Source of the DNA: Helicobacter pullorum NCTC 12824
GTDB lineage: Bacteria > Campylobacterota > Campylobacteria > Campylobacterales > Helicobacteraceae
Direction of reading: 5' to 3'
Assembly (NCBI RefSeq): GCF_017979475.1
Contig: NZ_JAERIT010000002.1
Span: 124,001-188,000, forward strand
DNA: 64,000 bases
Position numbers and translations under genes: made by a program. Positions 7,517-16,532 of the stretch are shown here, piece after piece; positions within the stretch are counted from its first letter, which is position 1, and each line of letters opens with the position of its first letter. The notes under the pieces were generated by a model that saw nothing but the letters and a program-made list of their open reading frames with translations, ran no database searches and had not been told where the DNA came from.

Positions 7517-8770
7517 TTACAATCTCCCGCTTACCTGCTCTTTTGGTAAAATGCCCTTTAAATCATACACGATTGTTTTGCCCTTATGGCTAAAATCAAG
7601 CCCTTTAAATTCCTCATGTGCCACTGCTACAATCACCGCTGCATATTCTTGAAGTTTGAAATCTTTAGAATCTTTTAACTCCAACCCATATTCATGCTTC
7701 ACTTCCTCTTTATCTGCCCAAGGATCAAAAATCTCTACACAACAATCAAAATCTTTTAATTCTTTGACAATATCCACAACGCGAGAATTACGAATATCAG
7801 GACAATTTTCTTTAAAAGTGATTCCCAAAATTGCTACTTTACTTCCCACAATTTGATGTGCGTTTTTGATCATTAGCTTAATGACTTTATTTGCCACCAC
7901 AACGCCCATATTATCATTGATATGTCGCCCTGCTAGAATCACTTGAGAATGATAGCCTAGAGATTCTGCCTTGTGTGTGAGATAATAAGGATCTACACTA
8001 ATACAATGCCCCCCTACAAGCCCCGGGCGGAATGGCAAGAAATTCCACTTCGTCCCTGCTGCTTCTAATACATCTAATGTATCAATTCCCATTTTATCAA
8101 AAATCAAAGCAAGCTCATTTACAAAAGCGATGTTAATATCTCTTTGTGAATTTTCAATTACCTTTGCTGCTTCTGCTACTTTGATACTTGATGCCTTGTG
8201 TGTGCCTGCTGTGATAATACTTGCATAAAGTGCATTAACCTCATCAGCAATTTGCGGAGTAGAACCACTTGTAACCTTTTTGATACTTGGCAATCGATGC
8301 TGTTTATCGCCCGGATTAATCCGCTCTGGGGAATATCCACAAAAGAAATCGACATTAAACTTCAATCCACTCTCACGCTCCAAAATCGGCACACAATCTT
8401 CTTCTGTGCAACCCGGATAAACTGTGCTTTCATAAATTACAATATCTCCCTTTTTTAATACCTTGCCCACACTGCTAGAAGCTTTTAGGAGTGGAGTTAA
8501 ATCTGGCTTATTGTATTGATCAATAGGCGTTGGCACAGTTACGATATAAATTTGTGCTGCTCTTAAATCTTCCAAATTCGTTGTAAAATTTAGATTTTTT
8601 GCACTTTGCAATTCGTCTTTTTCTACTTCCAAAGTTCTATCATAGCCCTTTTTAAGCTCATCGATTCTTTGTTTAAAAATATCAAAACCAATTACATTAT
8701 ATTTTTTGCCAAACTCTACGGCTAATGGCAATCCCACATAACCAAGTCCAATAACTGCTAAAGTTTTCAT
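7517..8770 (-). CDS. nucleotide-sugar 6-dehydrogenase, TviB/WbpA-like (UDP-HexNAc to uronic acid)
   Basis: This 417-residue cytoplasmic enzyme carries out two successive NAD-dependent oxidations of a UDP-sugar at C6. It has an N-terminal Rossmann fold ([20 protein letters not shown]), the VPTPID and [13 protein letters not shown] motifs, the central helical domain with [13 protein letters not shown], where Cys is the catalytic nucleophile, and a C-terminal Rossmann-like domain with [18 protein letters not shown]. The details ([41 protein letters not shown]) are closer to TviB and WbpA, which make UDP-GlcNAcA or UDP-GalNAcA, than to UDP-glucose dehydrogenase. It diverges from the pgl operon, so it may supply a uronic-acid sugar to that glycan; this is inference. 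Confidence 0.88.
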   Translation of the reverse strand: MKTLAVIGLGYVGLPLAVEFGKKYNVIGFDIFKQRIDELKKGYDRTLEVEKDELQSAKNLNFTTNLEDLRAAQIYIVTVPTPIDQYNKPDLTPLLKASSSVGKVLKKGDIVIYESTVYPGCTEEDCVPILERESGLKFNVDFFCGYSPERINPGDKQHRLPSIKKVTSGSTPQIADEVNALYASIITAGTHKASSIKVAEAAKVIENSQRDINIAFVNELALIFDKMGIDTLDVLEAAGTKWNFLPFRPGLVGGHCISVDPYYLTHKAESLGYHSQVILAGRHINDNMGVVVANKVIKLMIKNAHQIVGSKVAILGITFKENCPDIRNSRVVDIVKELKDFDCCVEIFDPWADKEEVKHEYGLELKDSKDFKLQEYAAVIVAVAHEEFKGLDFSHKGKTIVYDLKGILPKEQVSGRL

Positions 8771-8887
8771 AGAATCTTCCTTATATTCTAAAATAAATCA
8801 AACGCTATTTTACTTTGTTTGCAATAAATAAACTCTAAAAATTTAAAACTTTACTAAAAATTAAAAAACTTCATACAAAGTTTGTTT

Positions 8888-8893
8888 TATAAT
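8888..8893 (+). promoter_or_regulatory. probable -10 element (TATAAT) of the pgl operon
   Basis: TATAAT lies 38 bases upstream of the pglK ATG in the divergent intergenic space of 161 bases. No clear -35 is seen. Confidence 0.5.
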
Positions 8894-8931
8894 TATAGAT
8901 TACAAAATCATTAAAATTTTCAAAGGTTCTT

Positions 8932-10641
8932 ATGTTAAAACAATTAAAAGCGATTCTTTTACACAAAGATAGAATTTACATTTATTTTTTGCTTTTTTTC
9001 TCTTTAATCGTTTCCCTTATTGAATTAGTTGGAATCTCTGCTATTGCCCCTTTTATCTCTGTGGCAAGCGATTTTTCACTCATAGAATCCAAACCCTATT
9101 ATGCTTACTTCTATCATCTTTTTAATTTCTCTAGCCCTTATGATTTTGTTGTATTTTTTGGGATTGCTCTTTTGTTTTTTTATCTTTTTAGAAGTATTAT
9201 TAACCTCATCTATCAACATTTTTTGGCTCGTTTTACCTTTGGGCGATACCATTTGATTGTAGGGAGGCTATTTGTAAATTATTTGGGTATGAATTATCAA
9301 GATTTTATTACCAAAAATACCAGCTATCTAACCAAAACCATCACCACAGAAGCCCATAATTTCACAATCTTGCTTGCTGCAATTTTATTTATGACTTCAG
9401 AGGTTTTTGTGGTGCTTTTCATCTATGGAACGCTTTTGTTTGTAAATTTCAAAATCACTTTGGGATTGACTTTAATGCTTGGAATTTTTGGCTTTTTGAT
9501 GAGCAAAATCGTCTCTCAAAAAATCAAAAAACAAGGAAAGCAAAAAGAATTTTATCAAAAAAGCTTTTTTCAAAGCATTGCAAATAGTTTTGGAAATTAT
9601 AAAATCATCAAACTCCAAAGCAATGATGAATCTATTTTAAATAATTTTACACAAAGCTCTTGGGGATACTCTCTTGCTAATATCAAAAACCAAACTTTCT
9701 TCCATATTCCGAGACTTTTATTAGAGGCTATTGGCTTTTGTATGATGATTGCAGTTGTGCTTTATCTTTTTATTACTGATGGCAAAAATATGAATGCTTA
9801 TCTACCTTTGCTTTCTATGTATGTTTTGGCACTTTATCGTCTTTTGCCCTCTATCAATAGAATCTTAGATTCTTATAATAAAATCCTTTTTAATTTTCGC
9901 TCTTTGGAGATTATTTACAAAGATATTCAAATGCAAACCAAAAATCTCGGGAAAGATAAAATCAACTTTGAAGATAAAATCACACTCCACAATATTTGCT
10001 TTGGTTATACAAAAGATAAGAAAGTGTTAGAAAATGTCAATTTGACTATCAAAAAAGGTGCTAAAGTCGCTTTTGTCGGAGAATCTGGGAGTGGAAAAAG
10101 CACCTTAGTGGATATTATTATTAGCCTTTTAGAACCTTGTAGTGGGGAAATTTATATTGATACTACCAAGCTTAGTGATAAGAATCTCAAAAGTTGGCGT
10201 CAAAAGATTGGATATATTCCACAAAATGTTTATCTTTTTGATGGTAATGTCGCTGATAATGTTGTATTTGGTAGAGATTTTGACGAAAAAAGAATCATTG
10301 AATGTTTGAAGCTTGCTAATATTTATGAATTTTTAGAAACCAAAGAAGGAATTTATACTCAAGTTGGAGATAGTGGAATCTCTCTAAGTGGAGGACAAAA
10401 ACAAAGAATTGCAATTGCTAGAGCATTGTATGGTAAGCCTGAAATTCTTGTGCTAGATGAAGCCACAAGTGCATTAGATAACAAAACCGAACAAAAAATT
10501 ATGGACGAAATTTATCAAATTTCCTCTAATAAAACCCTACTAATTATCGCTCACCGCTTAAGCACTATTCAAAAATGCGATATAATTTACCAAATCACAA
10601 AAGGAATCCCAAAAGAGATAAAATACGATGATTTACACTAA
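8932..10641 (+). CDS. pglK: PglK-like ABC flippase for lipid-linked oligosaccharide
   Basis: PglK flips the undecaprenyl-diphosphate-linked N-glycan across the inner membrane by ATP hydrolysis. The 569 residues have the half-transporter layout: about six membrane helices in residues 1-330, then the nucleotide-binding domain with Walker A GESGSGKSTLV, the signature LSGGQKQRIAIARAL, Walker B ILVLDEATSALD and the switch His in IIAHRLSTI. Details outside the ATPase core also resemble C. jejuni PglK: IAPFISVASDFS, YQHFLARFTFGR, ALYRLLPSINRILDSYN. It is the first gene of a four-gene operon whose other members resemble pgl glycosyltransferases, which supports this over MsbA. Confidence 0.9.
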   Translation: MLKQLKAILLHKDRIYIYFLLFFSLIVSLIELVGISAIAPFISVASDFSLIESKPYYAYFYHLFNFSSPYDFVVFFGIALLFFYLFRSIINLIYQHFLARFTFGRYHLIVGRLFVNYLGMNYQDFITKNTSYLTKTITTEAHNFTILLAAILFMTSEVFVVLFIYGTLLFVNFKITLGLTLMLGIFGFLMSKIVSQKIKKQGKQKEFYQKSFFQSIANSFGNYKIIKLQSNDESILNNFTQSSWGYSLANIKNQTFFHIPRLLLEAIGFCMMIAVVLYLFITDGKNMNAYLPLLSMYVLALYRLLPSINRILDSYNKILFNFRSLEIIYKDIQMQTKNLGKDKINFEDKITLHNICFGYTKDKKVLENVNLTIKKGAKVAFVGESGSGKSTLVDIIISLLEPCSGEIYIDTTKLSDKNLKSWRQKIGYIPQNVYLFDGNVADNVVFGRDFDEKRIIECLKLANIYEFLETKEGIYTQVGDSGISLSGGQKQRIAIARALYGKPEILVLDEATSALDNKTEQKIMDEIYQISSNKTLLIIAHRLSTIQKCDIIYQITKGIPKEIKYDDLH

Positions 10642-10662
10642 AGCTCTAAAAAGGTAAAGTTT

Positions 10663-11592
10663 ATGGAAAATGCGGATACTACTCTCCCAAAGGTGAGCGT
10701 AATACTCACAACATTTAATAGGGAATATTTTTTTACAGAAGCAATTGAGAGTATTTTGGAGCAAGATTATCCTAATTTAGAAATTATCATCAGCGATGAT
10801 GGCTCTAGCGATAATACTTTTGCTTTTGCCTGTGAATATGCCAAAGATCACCCCTGTATCAAGGTTGTTCAAAACACACATTCCAAAGGCTCGGCAGGAA
10901 ATCGCAATAATGGCTTAGATTATGCAAGTGGGGATTTGGTTTTGCTTTTAGATGATGATGATTTGCTATTTAAAGAGGCAATTTCCCAAATGGTAGAGAT
11001 TTATTTACAATTTAACAAACATTATGGAATCATCATGGCAAACTGCACAAGAAGTGATGATGGCTTTCTTTCTGGCAAAGGCATCAATGAAACGCGTGAA
11101 ATTTCTTTTCAAGAAGTTTTGTGTGGCAAATTACAAGGGGAGTTTATTACGCTTTTTGAGAGAAGATTGCTAGGCACGCGTCGCTTCAATGAGAATCTAA
11201 AACGCGGAAATATGGGGCTTTTGTGGCTTAGAATGCACAAACAAAGCCCCTGTTTTTATCTACATCGCCCTTTGAAATTCTATCGAATCCACGCCGAATC
11301 CCTTACCCAAAATATGAAATACCAACCCCTTGAAATGGTAAAAAACTACGAACAAGATATTTTACTTTTTTATAAAGAACGCAAAGAATCTTGCCCCAAA
11401 CACCTTGCTAATTTATGTGTAACTGCCGCCCTACTTTATAAACAAGGCGGAGATAATAAACATGCACTTAAAAAAATCTTTCAAAGTTTTTTGATTTATC
11501 CAAATTTCAAAGCTCTAGGAACCTTATTTTACCTCTTTTTACCAAAATCTTTTATCCCCAAACTCAATGTCCGACAAAGAGTTGAAAAATGA
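10663..11592 (+). CDS. pglI: GT2-family glycosyltransferase, PglI-like
   Basis: This is a 309-residue inverting GT-A glycosyltransferase acting on the cytoplasmic face of the membrane. Its nucleotide-binding start is KVSVILTTFNREYFF, followed by LEIIISDDGSSDN, the NRNNGLDYASGD block and the metal-binding aspartates LLLDDDDLL. Beyond the shared GT2 core it follows C. jejuni PglI (the branching glucosyltransferase) in the second half: SGKGINETREIS, GKLQGEFITLFERRLL, RRFNENL and FYLHRPLKFYRI. It sits directly after pglK and overlaps the next gene by four bases (ATGA). The sugar it transfers cannot be read; PglI identity is likely, not proven. Confidence 0.75.
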   Translation: MENADTTLPKVSVILTTFNREYFFTEAIESILEQDYPNLEIIISDDGSSDNTFAFACEYAKDHPCIKVVQNTHSKGSAGNRNNGLDYASGDLVLLLDDDDLLFKEAISQMVEIYLQFNKHYGIIMANCTRSDDGFLSGKGINETREISFQEVLCGKLQGEFITLFERRLLGTRRFNENLKRGNMGLLWLRMHKQSPCFYLHRPLKFYRIHAESLTQNMKYQPLEMVKNYEQDILLFYKERKESCPKHLANLCVTAALLYKQGGDNKHALKKIFQSFLIYPNFKALGTLFYLFLPKSFIPKLNVRQRVEK

Positions 11593-12707
11593 AAAAAATT
11601 AAAATACTTTTGGTTATCCGCTCTCTTTTTATTGGGGGTGCTGAAAGACAATGGGTTTTACTTGCAAAAGGTTTGGCACAAACACAAGAAGTGGAATTGT
11701 TGCTTTGCACTTTTTATCAAGGCGGACAATTAGAAAATGAGATTGCTGGGATTCCACATATTTGCCTCCATAAAAAAGGCAAGGGAGATTTTCTTTTTTT
11801 GTGGCGTTATCGTCAAATCATCAAAAGTTTTAATCCCTCTTGCATCTATGCCTTTATGCCTGATTCTAATCTTTTTAGTCTTTTTGCAAGTGCTTCTTTG
11901 AAAATTCCTGTAATTTGGGGATTTAGGTCAAGCAATATTGAAATAAAAAATCTATCTCTTTTTTCTAAACTTTATTTTTACGCCCAAAAACTCTTTAGCT
12001 CCAAAGCCGCAGCAATTATTTGCAATTCTAATCATGCAATTGATTTTTATCAAAATATGGGCTATTGCATGCAAAAAGCAAAAGTTATTTACAATGGAAT
12101 TGATACACAATACTTTACCCCTCAAGATTCTAACCACCTAAAAAAAACTCTTGATATCCTGCAAGATTCTTTTGTTTTTGGAATCTCTGCAAGAATGGAC
12201 AAAGTCAAAGATTATCCACTTTTGGCAAAAGGAGCTAGAGAGATTCTCTCTAAAAATCCAAAGGTTATTTTTATCGCTATTGGCAAAATTAATCCAGAAA
12301 TTCTACAAGAATGCAAAAATATTTTAGGGGAATACCAAAAAAGATTCTTATTTCTAGGTATTCAAAAAGAAGTGGAGCAATTTTATTCCCTTTTTGATTG
12401 CATTATTTCTACTTCTTATACAGAAAGTTTTTCAAACTCAATTGCTGAAGCGATGGCGTGTGAGTGCATACCTCTTGTAAGCGATGCGGGCGAGAGCAAA
12501 GTTATTGCAAATTTTGGGCAAAGTTATTCTTATATTTTCCCCCCAAAAGATTTGCAAAGTTTTTGTGCAGGTTTGGAATCTGTTTTGAATTTAGAAAAAG
12601 ATAAATTACAAACTGCCCAAAAAAATGCAAGATTGCATATCCTCAATAATTTTTCTGTTGAAAAAATGGTAAAAGATACTTTAGAGGTGCTAAAAAAATG
12701 TCTTTAG
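11589..12707 (+). CDS. GT4-family glycosyltransferase of the pgl operon
   Basis: This 372-residue retaining GT-B glycosyltransferase starts KIKILLVIRSLFIGGAERQW, where GGAE is the glycine-rich loop of family GT4. The C-terminal nucleotide-sugar-binding domain begins near FGISARMDKVKDYPLL and contains the E-x7-E-like segment CIISTSYTESFSNSIAEAMAC. It occupies the position that pglH holds in Campylobacter, but its sequence is not obviously PglH or PglA, so the acceptor and sugar remain open. It overlaps both neighbours (4 bases upstream, 10 bases downstream), so it is tightly coupled within the operon. Confidence 0.85.
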   Translation: MKKIKILLVIRSLFIGGAERQWVLLAKGLAQTQEVELLLCTFYQGGQLENEIAGIPHICLHKKGKGDFLFLWRYRQIIKSFNPSCIYAFMPDSNLFSLFASASLKIPVIWGFRSSNIEIKNLSLFSKLYFYAQKLFSSKAAAIICNSNHAIDFYQNMGYCMQKAKVIYNGIDTQYFTPQDSNHLKKTLDILQDSFVFGISARMDKVKDYPLLAKGAREILSKNPKVIFIAIGKINPEILQECKNILGEYQKRFLFLGIQKEVEQFYSLFDCIISTSYTESFSNSIAEAMACECIPLVSDAGESKVIANFGQSYSYIFPPKDLQSFCAGLESVLNLEKDKLQTAQKNARLHILNNFSVEKMVKDTLEVLKKCL

Positions 12708-13840
12708 TGATTTTAATTTATTCTCTAGGACCCGGTGGAGCAGAAAGAATCACTTCTTTGCTTTTAGAATCCCTTAGCAAAAAATACAAAATTACTTTGG
12801 TTTTATTAGAGGATATTTGCCACTATGAAATCCCAAATAATGTCCAAAAAATTGTTCTTGGAAAAAATAATTTAAAAGAAAGCGGTTTAAAAAAGCTTTT
12901 AAAACTCCCTATTTTAGCCTATCAATACTCAAAAATTATCCATAATGCCACGCATTCTTTTTCGCTAATGACTAGACCTAATTATATTAATATCCTCGCT
13001 TCCTTTTTAGCCAAAAAGCCCAAAATATTCATCTCAGAACGCTCCTATCCTAGCAAACAATATGGCTATGAAAACTTACAATCTAAAATCAATCGCTTTT
13101 TAATCCAAACACTTTACAAAAAAGCCTACAAAATTTCAGCCAACTCCCCTCAAAACCTACAAGATTTAATCAATAACTTCAAAATCTCTCCCCAAAAACT
13201 CACCCTGCTCCCAAACCTTTTTTGTTTGACAAAAATTCACACATTAAGCCAAGAAAACACTCCACTAAAACAAAAAATTCTTGAAAAAAAACGCGAGGGA
13301 AAAATAATTTTTATTAGCATAGGAAGATTAGATAAAGGCAAAAACCATCATCTACTCATTGAATCTTTCAAAAAATTAAATACCCCAAATATCCATTTAT
13401 TTATCATCGGTCAAGGCGAGCTAGAAAATACCCTAAACACACAAATTAAAGATGCCAATTTAGAGGATACAATCACACTTTTAGGGGCAACTACCAATCC
13501 TTATGCTCCATTAAGCTGTGCTAACTTCTTTCTTTTTGCTTCCAACCATGAGGGATTCCCCAATGTTTTAGTAGAATCCCTAAGCCTAAGAATCCCCATT
13601 ATCACAACAGATTGTGCTCCTGATATGATTTTAGAATGCCATCAAAGCTTAAAGAATTTCAAAATCGGAAAATGTGGAATCACAACTCCACTCAATAATT
13701 CCCAAATTATGGCAGAAGCGATTGAATGGGCACTTGCTAACCCAAACTATTTTTCAAAAGAAAATCTACTCCATCAAGCACAAAAATTTGATATTAGCCA
13801 CCAACTCCCACTTTATCAAAAATGGCTAGAACTTCCATAA
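12698..13840 (+). CDS. pglJ: GT4-family glycosyltransferase, PglJ-like
   Basis: This 380-residue GT-B glycosyltransferase starts SLVILIYSLGPGGAERITS, close to the start of C. jejuni PglJ, a GalNAc transferase that extends the lipid-linked N-glycan. Other PglJ-like stretches are TRPNYINILASFLAKKPKIF, ISPQKLTLLPNLF, FISIGRLDKGKNHHLLIESF and ASNHEGFPNVLVESLS. It is the last gene of the operon; a new promoter follows. The oligosaccharyltransferase gene pglB and pglACD are not next to it, so the pathway is split across the chromosome. Confidence 0.8.
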   Translation: MSLVILIYSLGPGGAERITSLLLESLSKKYKITLVLLEDICHYEIPNNVQKIVLGKNNLKESGLKKLLKLPILAYQYSKIIHNATHSFSLMTRPNYINILASFLAKKPKIFISERSYPSKQYGYENLQSKINRFLIQTLYKKAYKISANSPQNLQDLINNFKISPQKLTLLPNLFCLTKIHTLSQENTPLKQKILEKKREGKIIFISIGRLDKGKNHHLLIESFKKLNTPNIHLFIIGQGELENTLNTQIKDANLEDTITLLGATTNPYAPLSCANFFLFASNHEGFPNVLVESLSLRIPIITTDCAPDMILECHQSLKNFKIGKCGITTPLNNSQIMAEAIEWALANPNYFSKENLLHQAQKFDISHQLPLYQKWLELP

Positions 13841-13875
13841 AATAAAATGAATTTTATCCCATTATTCCAAAGTTT

Positions 13876-13884
13876 TGCTATAAT
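13876..13884 (+). promoter_or_regulatory. extended -10 element (TGCTATAAT)
   Basis: TG-C-TATAAT stands 34 bases upstream of the ATG at 13918, a complete extended -10 motif. Confidence 0.6.
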
Positions 13885-13917
13885 CAATGAAATGTTTATT
13901 TTGATTTTGAGGATTCA

Positions 13918-15351
13918 ATGACAGGTTTTTTAATCGCTTTTAACGCCAAAACTCGTCAAGGCAAGATAGAACAAGCACACAACAAACGCCACTATGAATT
14001 TGATTTGAAAGTATGGCAAGGGAGATTAGATGAGCTTGCACCTAATATAGAAGTAGAATTTGAACTCTCAAATACCAAAGAAGTGCTTTTTGTGAAACCA
14101 AAATCAATCTTTGCTAATGAAAATTTTACAATCCAACAAACCAAAAGTATTAAAGATTGTATTTATGATTATTTTGGAGGTGTAGAAAACCTCATTAAGC
14201 GTTACCAAAAGGCAATCCAATCTAATAAAGAGCTTGATTTTTTGCGTATCAAGCGTTTCTTATTTACCGCTTATAATGATCTTTTTGAACTTGATAGCAC
14301 GATACCAAACTTAGCCCTAAGCAATCTCAAATCCGAGTTAGCTTCCCTAGATAATGCCTTTGAATCCTTTAGCAAAAAAGCCTCCTATCCACCTCAATAC
14401 TCTTATGAAAAAATCTTCTTATCTAAGCAAATCCAATACACCAAAAACCAAGAATTAATCCAAACTACACATTCAATTATCAAAAGTGCTTCAATCCAGC
14501 AAGCCTCTATGGGGAAAACACTCAAAGAAATGGAAGAAAGATTTGCCAATCGCAGAGATTTAAATTCCCCTGATTATCTTCAAACCCAAACTAGCCTAAA
14601 AAGCTTCCGCAAACGCTATGTTGATTTACTCCACTATCTTTCTTCCCAAAAAGAAAAATTAGCAAAAATCACCAAAGCTGGAGAGCAATTTGAAGAGCAA
14701 TTTTATGAGCCTTTTTTAAAAAGCTATCTTCCTTTTTCTAAAGAACTCAAAAATGATTTTATAAAAATTTTGAATTCAAAAGCGTATGAGCTAGATTGTT
14801 TATTGTGGCAGAGAGCCAAACAAAGCCTAAGTGTAAGAAGATTCTTCATAGAAGCTGGAATCACTGGCACTTATAGCTCTAAGACTTTTTTAAAATACTT
14901 CTTAAAAAGCCTTGATAGAAGCAAAATTCGCCAAGAAACTAAATCACTTTTTGATTTATTAAAATATCTTGAAACTTTTTCTAAAAAAAATATTTTGCTT
15001 ATCCAAAAATCTGTTGATGATAGCAAACGCTACAAAGAATATCTAAAAAACTTTGACAATGATTTAAATATTACTACCTCTAATCACCCTAAAGAAATTC
15101 TTGATTCACCCAAAAACACACATTATGATGTAATTGTAATGGAATGGGAAATTGATGATGTGTGTATTTTGGATTTTATCCAAAGCTATCAAAAAATTTT
15201 TAACACAAAAGAGAAAACTTATTTTTGTGCAATTATCCCTAAAAATCTCGATAATTCGCTTATACAAGAAGCCAAGAAATCCCAGATTCAATATCTCATT
15301 TATCGCAATAACACAGAACAATTTATTGATATGATGCGTATGATTTTATAA
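13918..15351 (+). CDS. unknown protein with cold-shock-like N-terminus and degenerate receiver-like C-terminus
   Basis: The family is not recognised (477 residues, no signal peptide, cytoplasmic). Residues 2-60 resemble a cold-shock/OB fold: TGFLIAFNAKTRQGKIE, then a beta-rich stretch ending VEFELSNTKEVLFVKP. Residues about 90-350 are helical and Lys/Glu-rich with coiled-coil character around 195-260. The last 120 residues look like a response-regulator receiver fold: ILLIQKSVDDSKRYKEYL as strand 1/helix 1, then YDVIVMEWEIDD where the phospho-accepting Asp is expected but Glu is found, and IQYLIYRNN in place of the conserved Lys. It has its own extended -10 promoter and lies just before hisC-fliFGH. 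Nucleic-acid binding with a non-phosphorylatable receiver is inference. Confidence 0.8.
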   Translation: MTGFLIAFNAKTRQGKIEQAHNKRHYEFDLKVWQGRLDELAPNIEVEFELSNTKEVLFVKPKSIFANENFTIQQTKSIKDCIYDYFGGVENLIKRYQKAIQSNKELDFLRIKRFLFTAYNDLFELDSTIPNLALSNLKSELASLDNAFESFSKKASYPPQYSYEKIFLSKQIQYTKNQELIQTTHSIIKSASIQQASMGKTLKEMEERFANRRDLNSPDYLQTQTSLKSFRKRYVDLLHYLSSQKEKLAKITKAGEQFEEQFYEPFLKSYLPFSKELKNDFIKILNSKAYELDCLLWQRAKQSLSVRRFFIEAGITGTYSSKTFLKYFLKSLDRSKIRQETKSLFDLLKYLETFSKKNILLIQKSVDDSKRYKEYLKNFDNDLNITTSNHPKEILDSPKNTHYDVIVMEWEIDDVCILDFIQSYQKIFNTKEKTYFCAIIPKNLDNSLIQEAKKSQIQYLIYRNNTEQFIDMMRMIL

Positions 15352-15368
15352 AATGTAATAGAAAAATT

Positions 15369-15377
15369 TGCTACAAT
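15369..15377 (+). promoter_or_regulatory. extended -10 element (TGCTACAAT) of hisC-fliFGH
   Basis: TG-C-TACAAT stands 42 bases upstream of hisC, in the only gap of this stretch. It probably drives hisC and the closely spaced flagellar genes behind it. Confidence 0.55.
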
Positions 15378-15418
15378 AGCAAAATATTTTCCACAATTTT
15401 TATTTAGGATATTTCAAA

Positions 15419-16522
15419 ATGACTTTTAATTCTATTTTGGATACAATTCAAACCTATGAAGCAGGCAAGCCAATAGAGCTTGTTGTAAGGGAGTTTGGCA
15501 TTGCCCCACAAGATATTGTAAAACTAGCCTCCAATGAAAATCCTCTAGGAGCTAGCAAAAAAGCCATAGAAGCAATCACAAACAACGCTAGAAATGCACA
15601 TTTATATCCAGATGATTCGATGTTTGCACTCAAAGAAGGATTAAGTCAGTATTTTAATGTTAGCCAACAAGAAATTATTATCGGTTCTGGAAGTGATCAG
15701 ATTATAGAATTTTGTATCCATGCAAAAGCGCATTCTAACAGCAAAGTCTTAATGGCAAAAATCACTTTTGCAATGTATGAAATTTATTCTAAAACCACAG
15801 GAGCAACTATCCTTAAAACACAAAGCCAATCTCACAATTTAGATGAGTTTTTGGAAATATATAAGGCACATAAGCCTTCTGTGATTTTTCTTTGTATTCC
15901 TAATAATCCTTTGGGGGATTGCCTAGATAAAACCGAAGTTTTTAAATTTTTAAAAGAAATCGATAATGATACTCTTGTAATCATTGATGGTGCTTATCAA
16001 GAATATGCCAAAGCAAAAGATTCTAAAAAGGCTATTTGCCCAAAAGAATTAATCAACACTTTCCCCAATACAATTTATCTTGGCACATTCTCAAAAGCCT
16101 ATGGACTAGGCGGAATGCGTATTGGCTATGGGATTGCAAAACCAAATATCATTCAAGCACTCTCCAAATTGCGACCACCTTTTAATATCACCACACCTTC
16201 TTTAGCTGCAGCCATTGAAGCACTAAAGGATCAAGAACATATCCAAAAAACAACCCAAAATAACCTAGAACAAATGGCTTATTATGAATCTTTTGCAAAA
16301 GAAAAAGGGATTAATTACATTCCTTCTTATGCAAATTTCATCACTTATCTTTTTGAAGCACCATTAAACTCAAGTGAAATTGCAGATTACCTTCTCAAAA
16401 AAGGTATGATTATACGCAATCTTGCTTCTTATGGATTAAATGCTATCCGCATCACCATAGGAACAAAAAATCAAAACGAAAAATTCTTTACACTTTTAAA
16501 TGAATTTTTAGAACAAAAATAG
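15419..16522 (+). CDS. hisC: histidinol-phosphate aminotransferase
   Basis: HisC is a PLP enzyme that transaminates imidazole-acetol phosphate in histidine synthesis; in many species it also handles aromatic amino acids. The 367 residues are of usual length and show the fold-type I hallmarks: [20 protein letters not shown] near the start, [21 protein letters not shown], and the PLP-binding Lys in [18 protein letters not shown]. It sits 10 bases ahead of fliF, a gene order also found in Campylobacter, so the flagellar genes are probably read through from its promoter. Confidence 0.93.
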   Translation: MTFNSILDTIQTYEAGKPIELVVREFGIAPQDIVKLASNENPLGASKKAIEAITNNARNAHLYPDDSMFALKEGLSQYFNVSQQEIIIGSGSDQIIEFCIHAKAHSNSKVLMAKITFAMYEIYSKTTGATILKTQSQSHNLDEFLEIYKAHKPSVIFLCIPNNPLGDCLDKTEVFKFLKEIDNDTLVIIDGAYQEYAKAKDSKKAICPKELINTFPNTIYLGTFSKAYGLGGMRIGYGIAKPNIIQALSKLRPPFNITTPSLAAAIEALKDQEHIQKTTQNNLEQMAYYESFAKEKGINYIPSYANFITYLFEAPLNSSEIADYLLKKGMIIRNLASYGLNAIRITIGTKNQNEKFFTLLNEFLEQK

Positions 16523-16532
16523 GTGTTAAACA

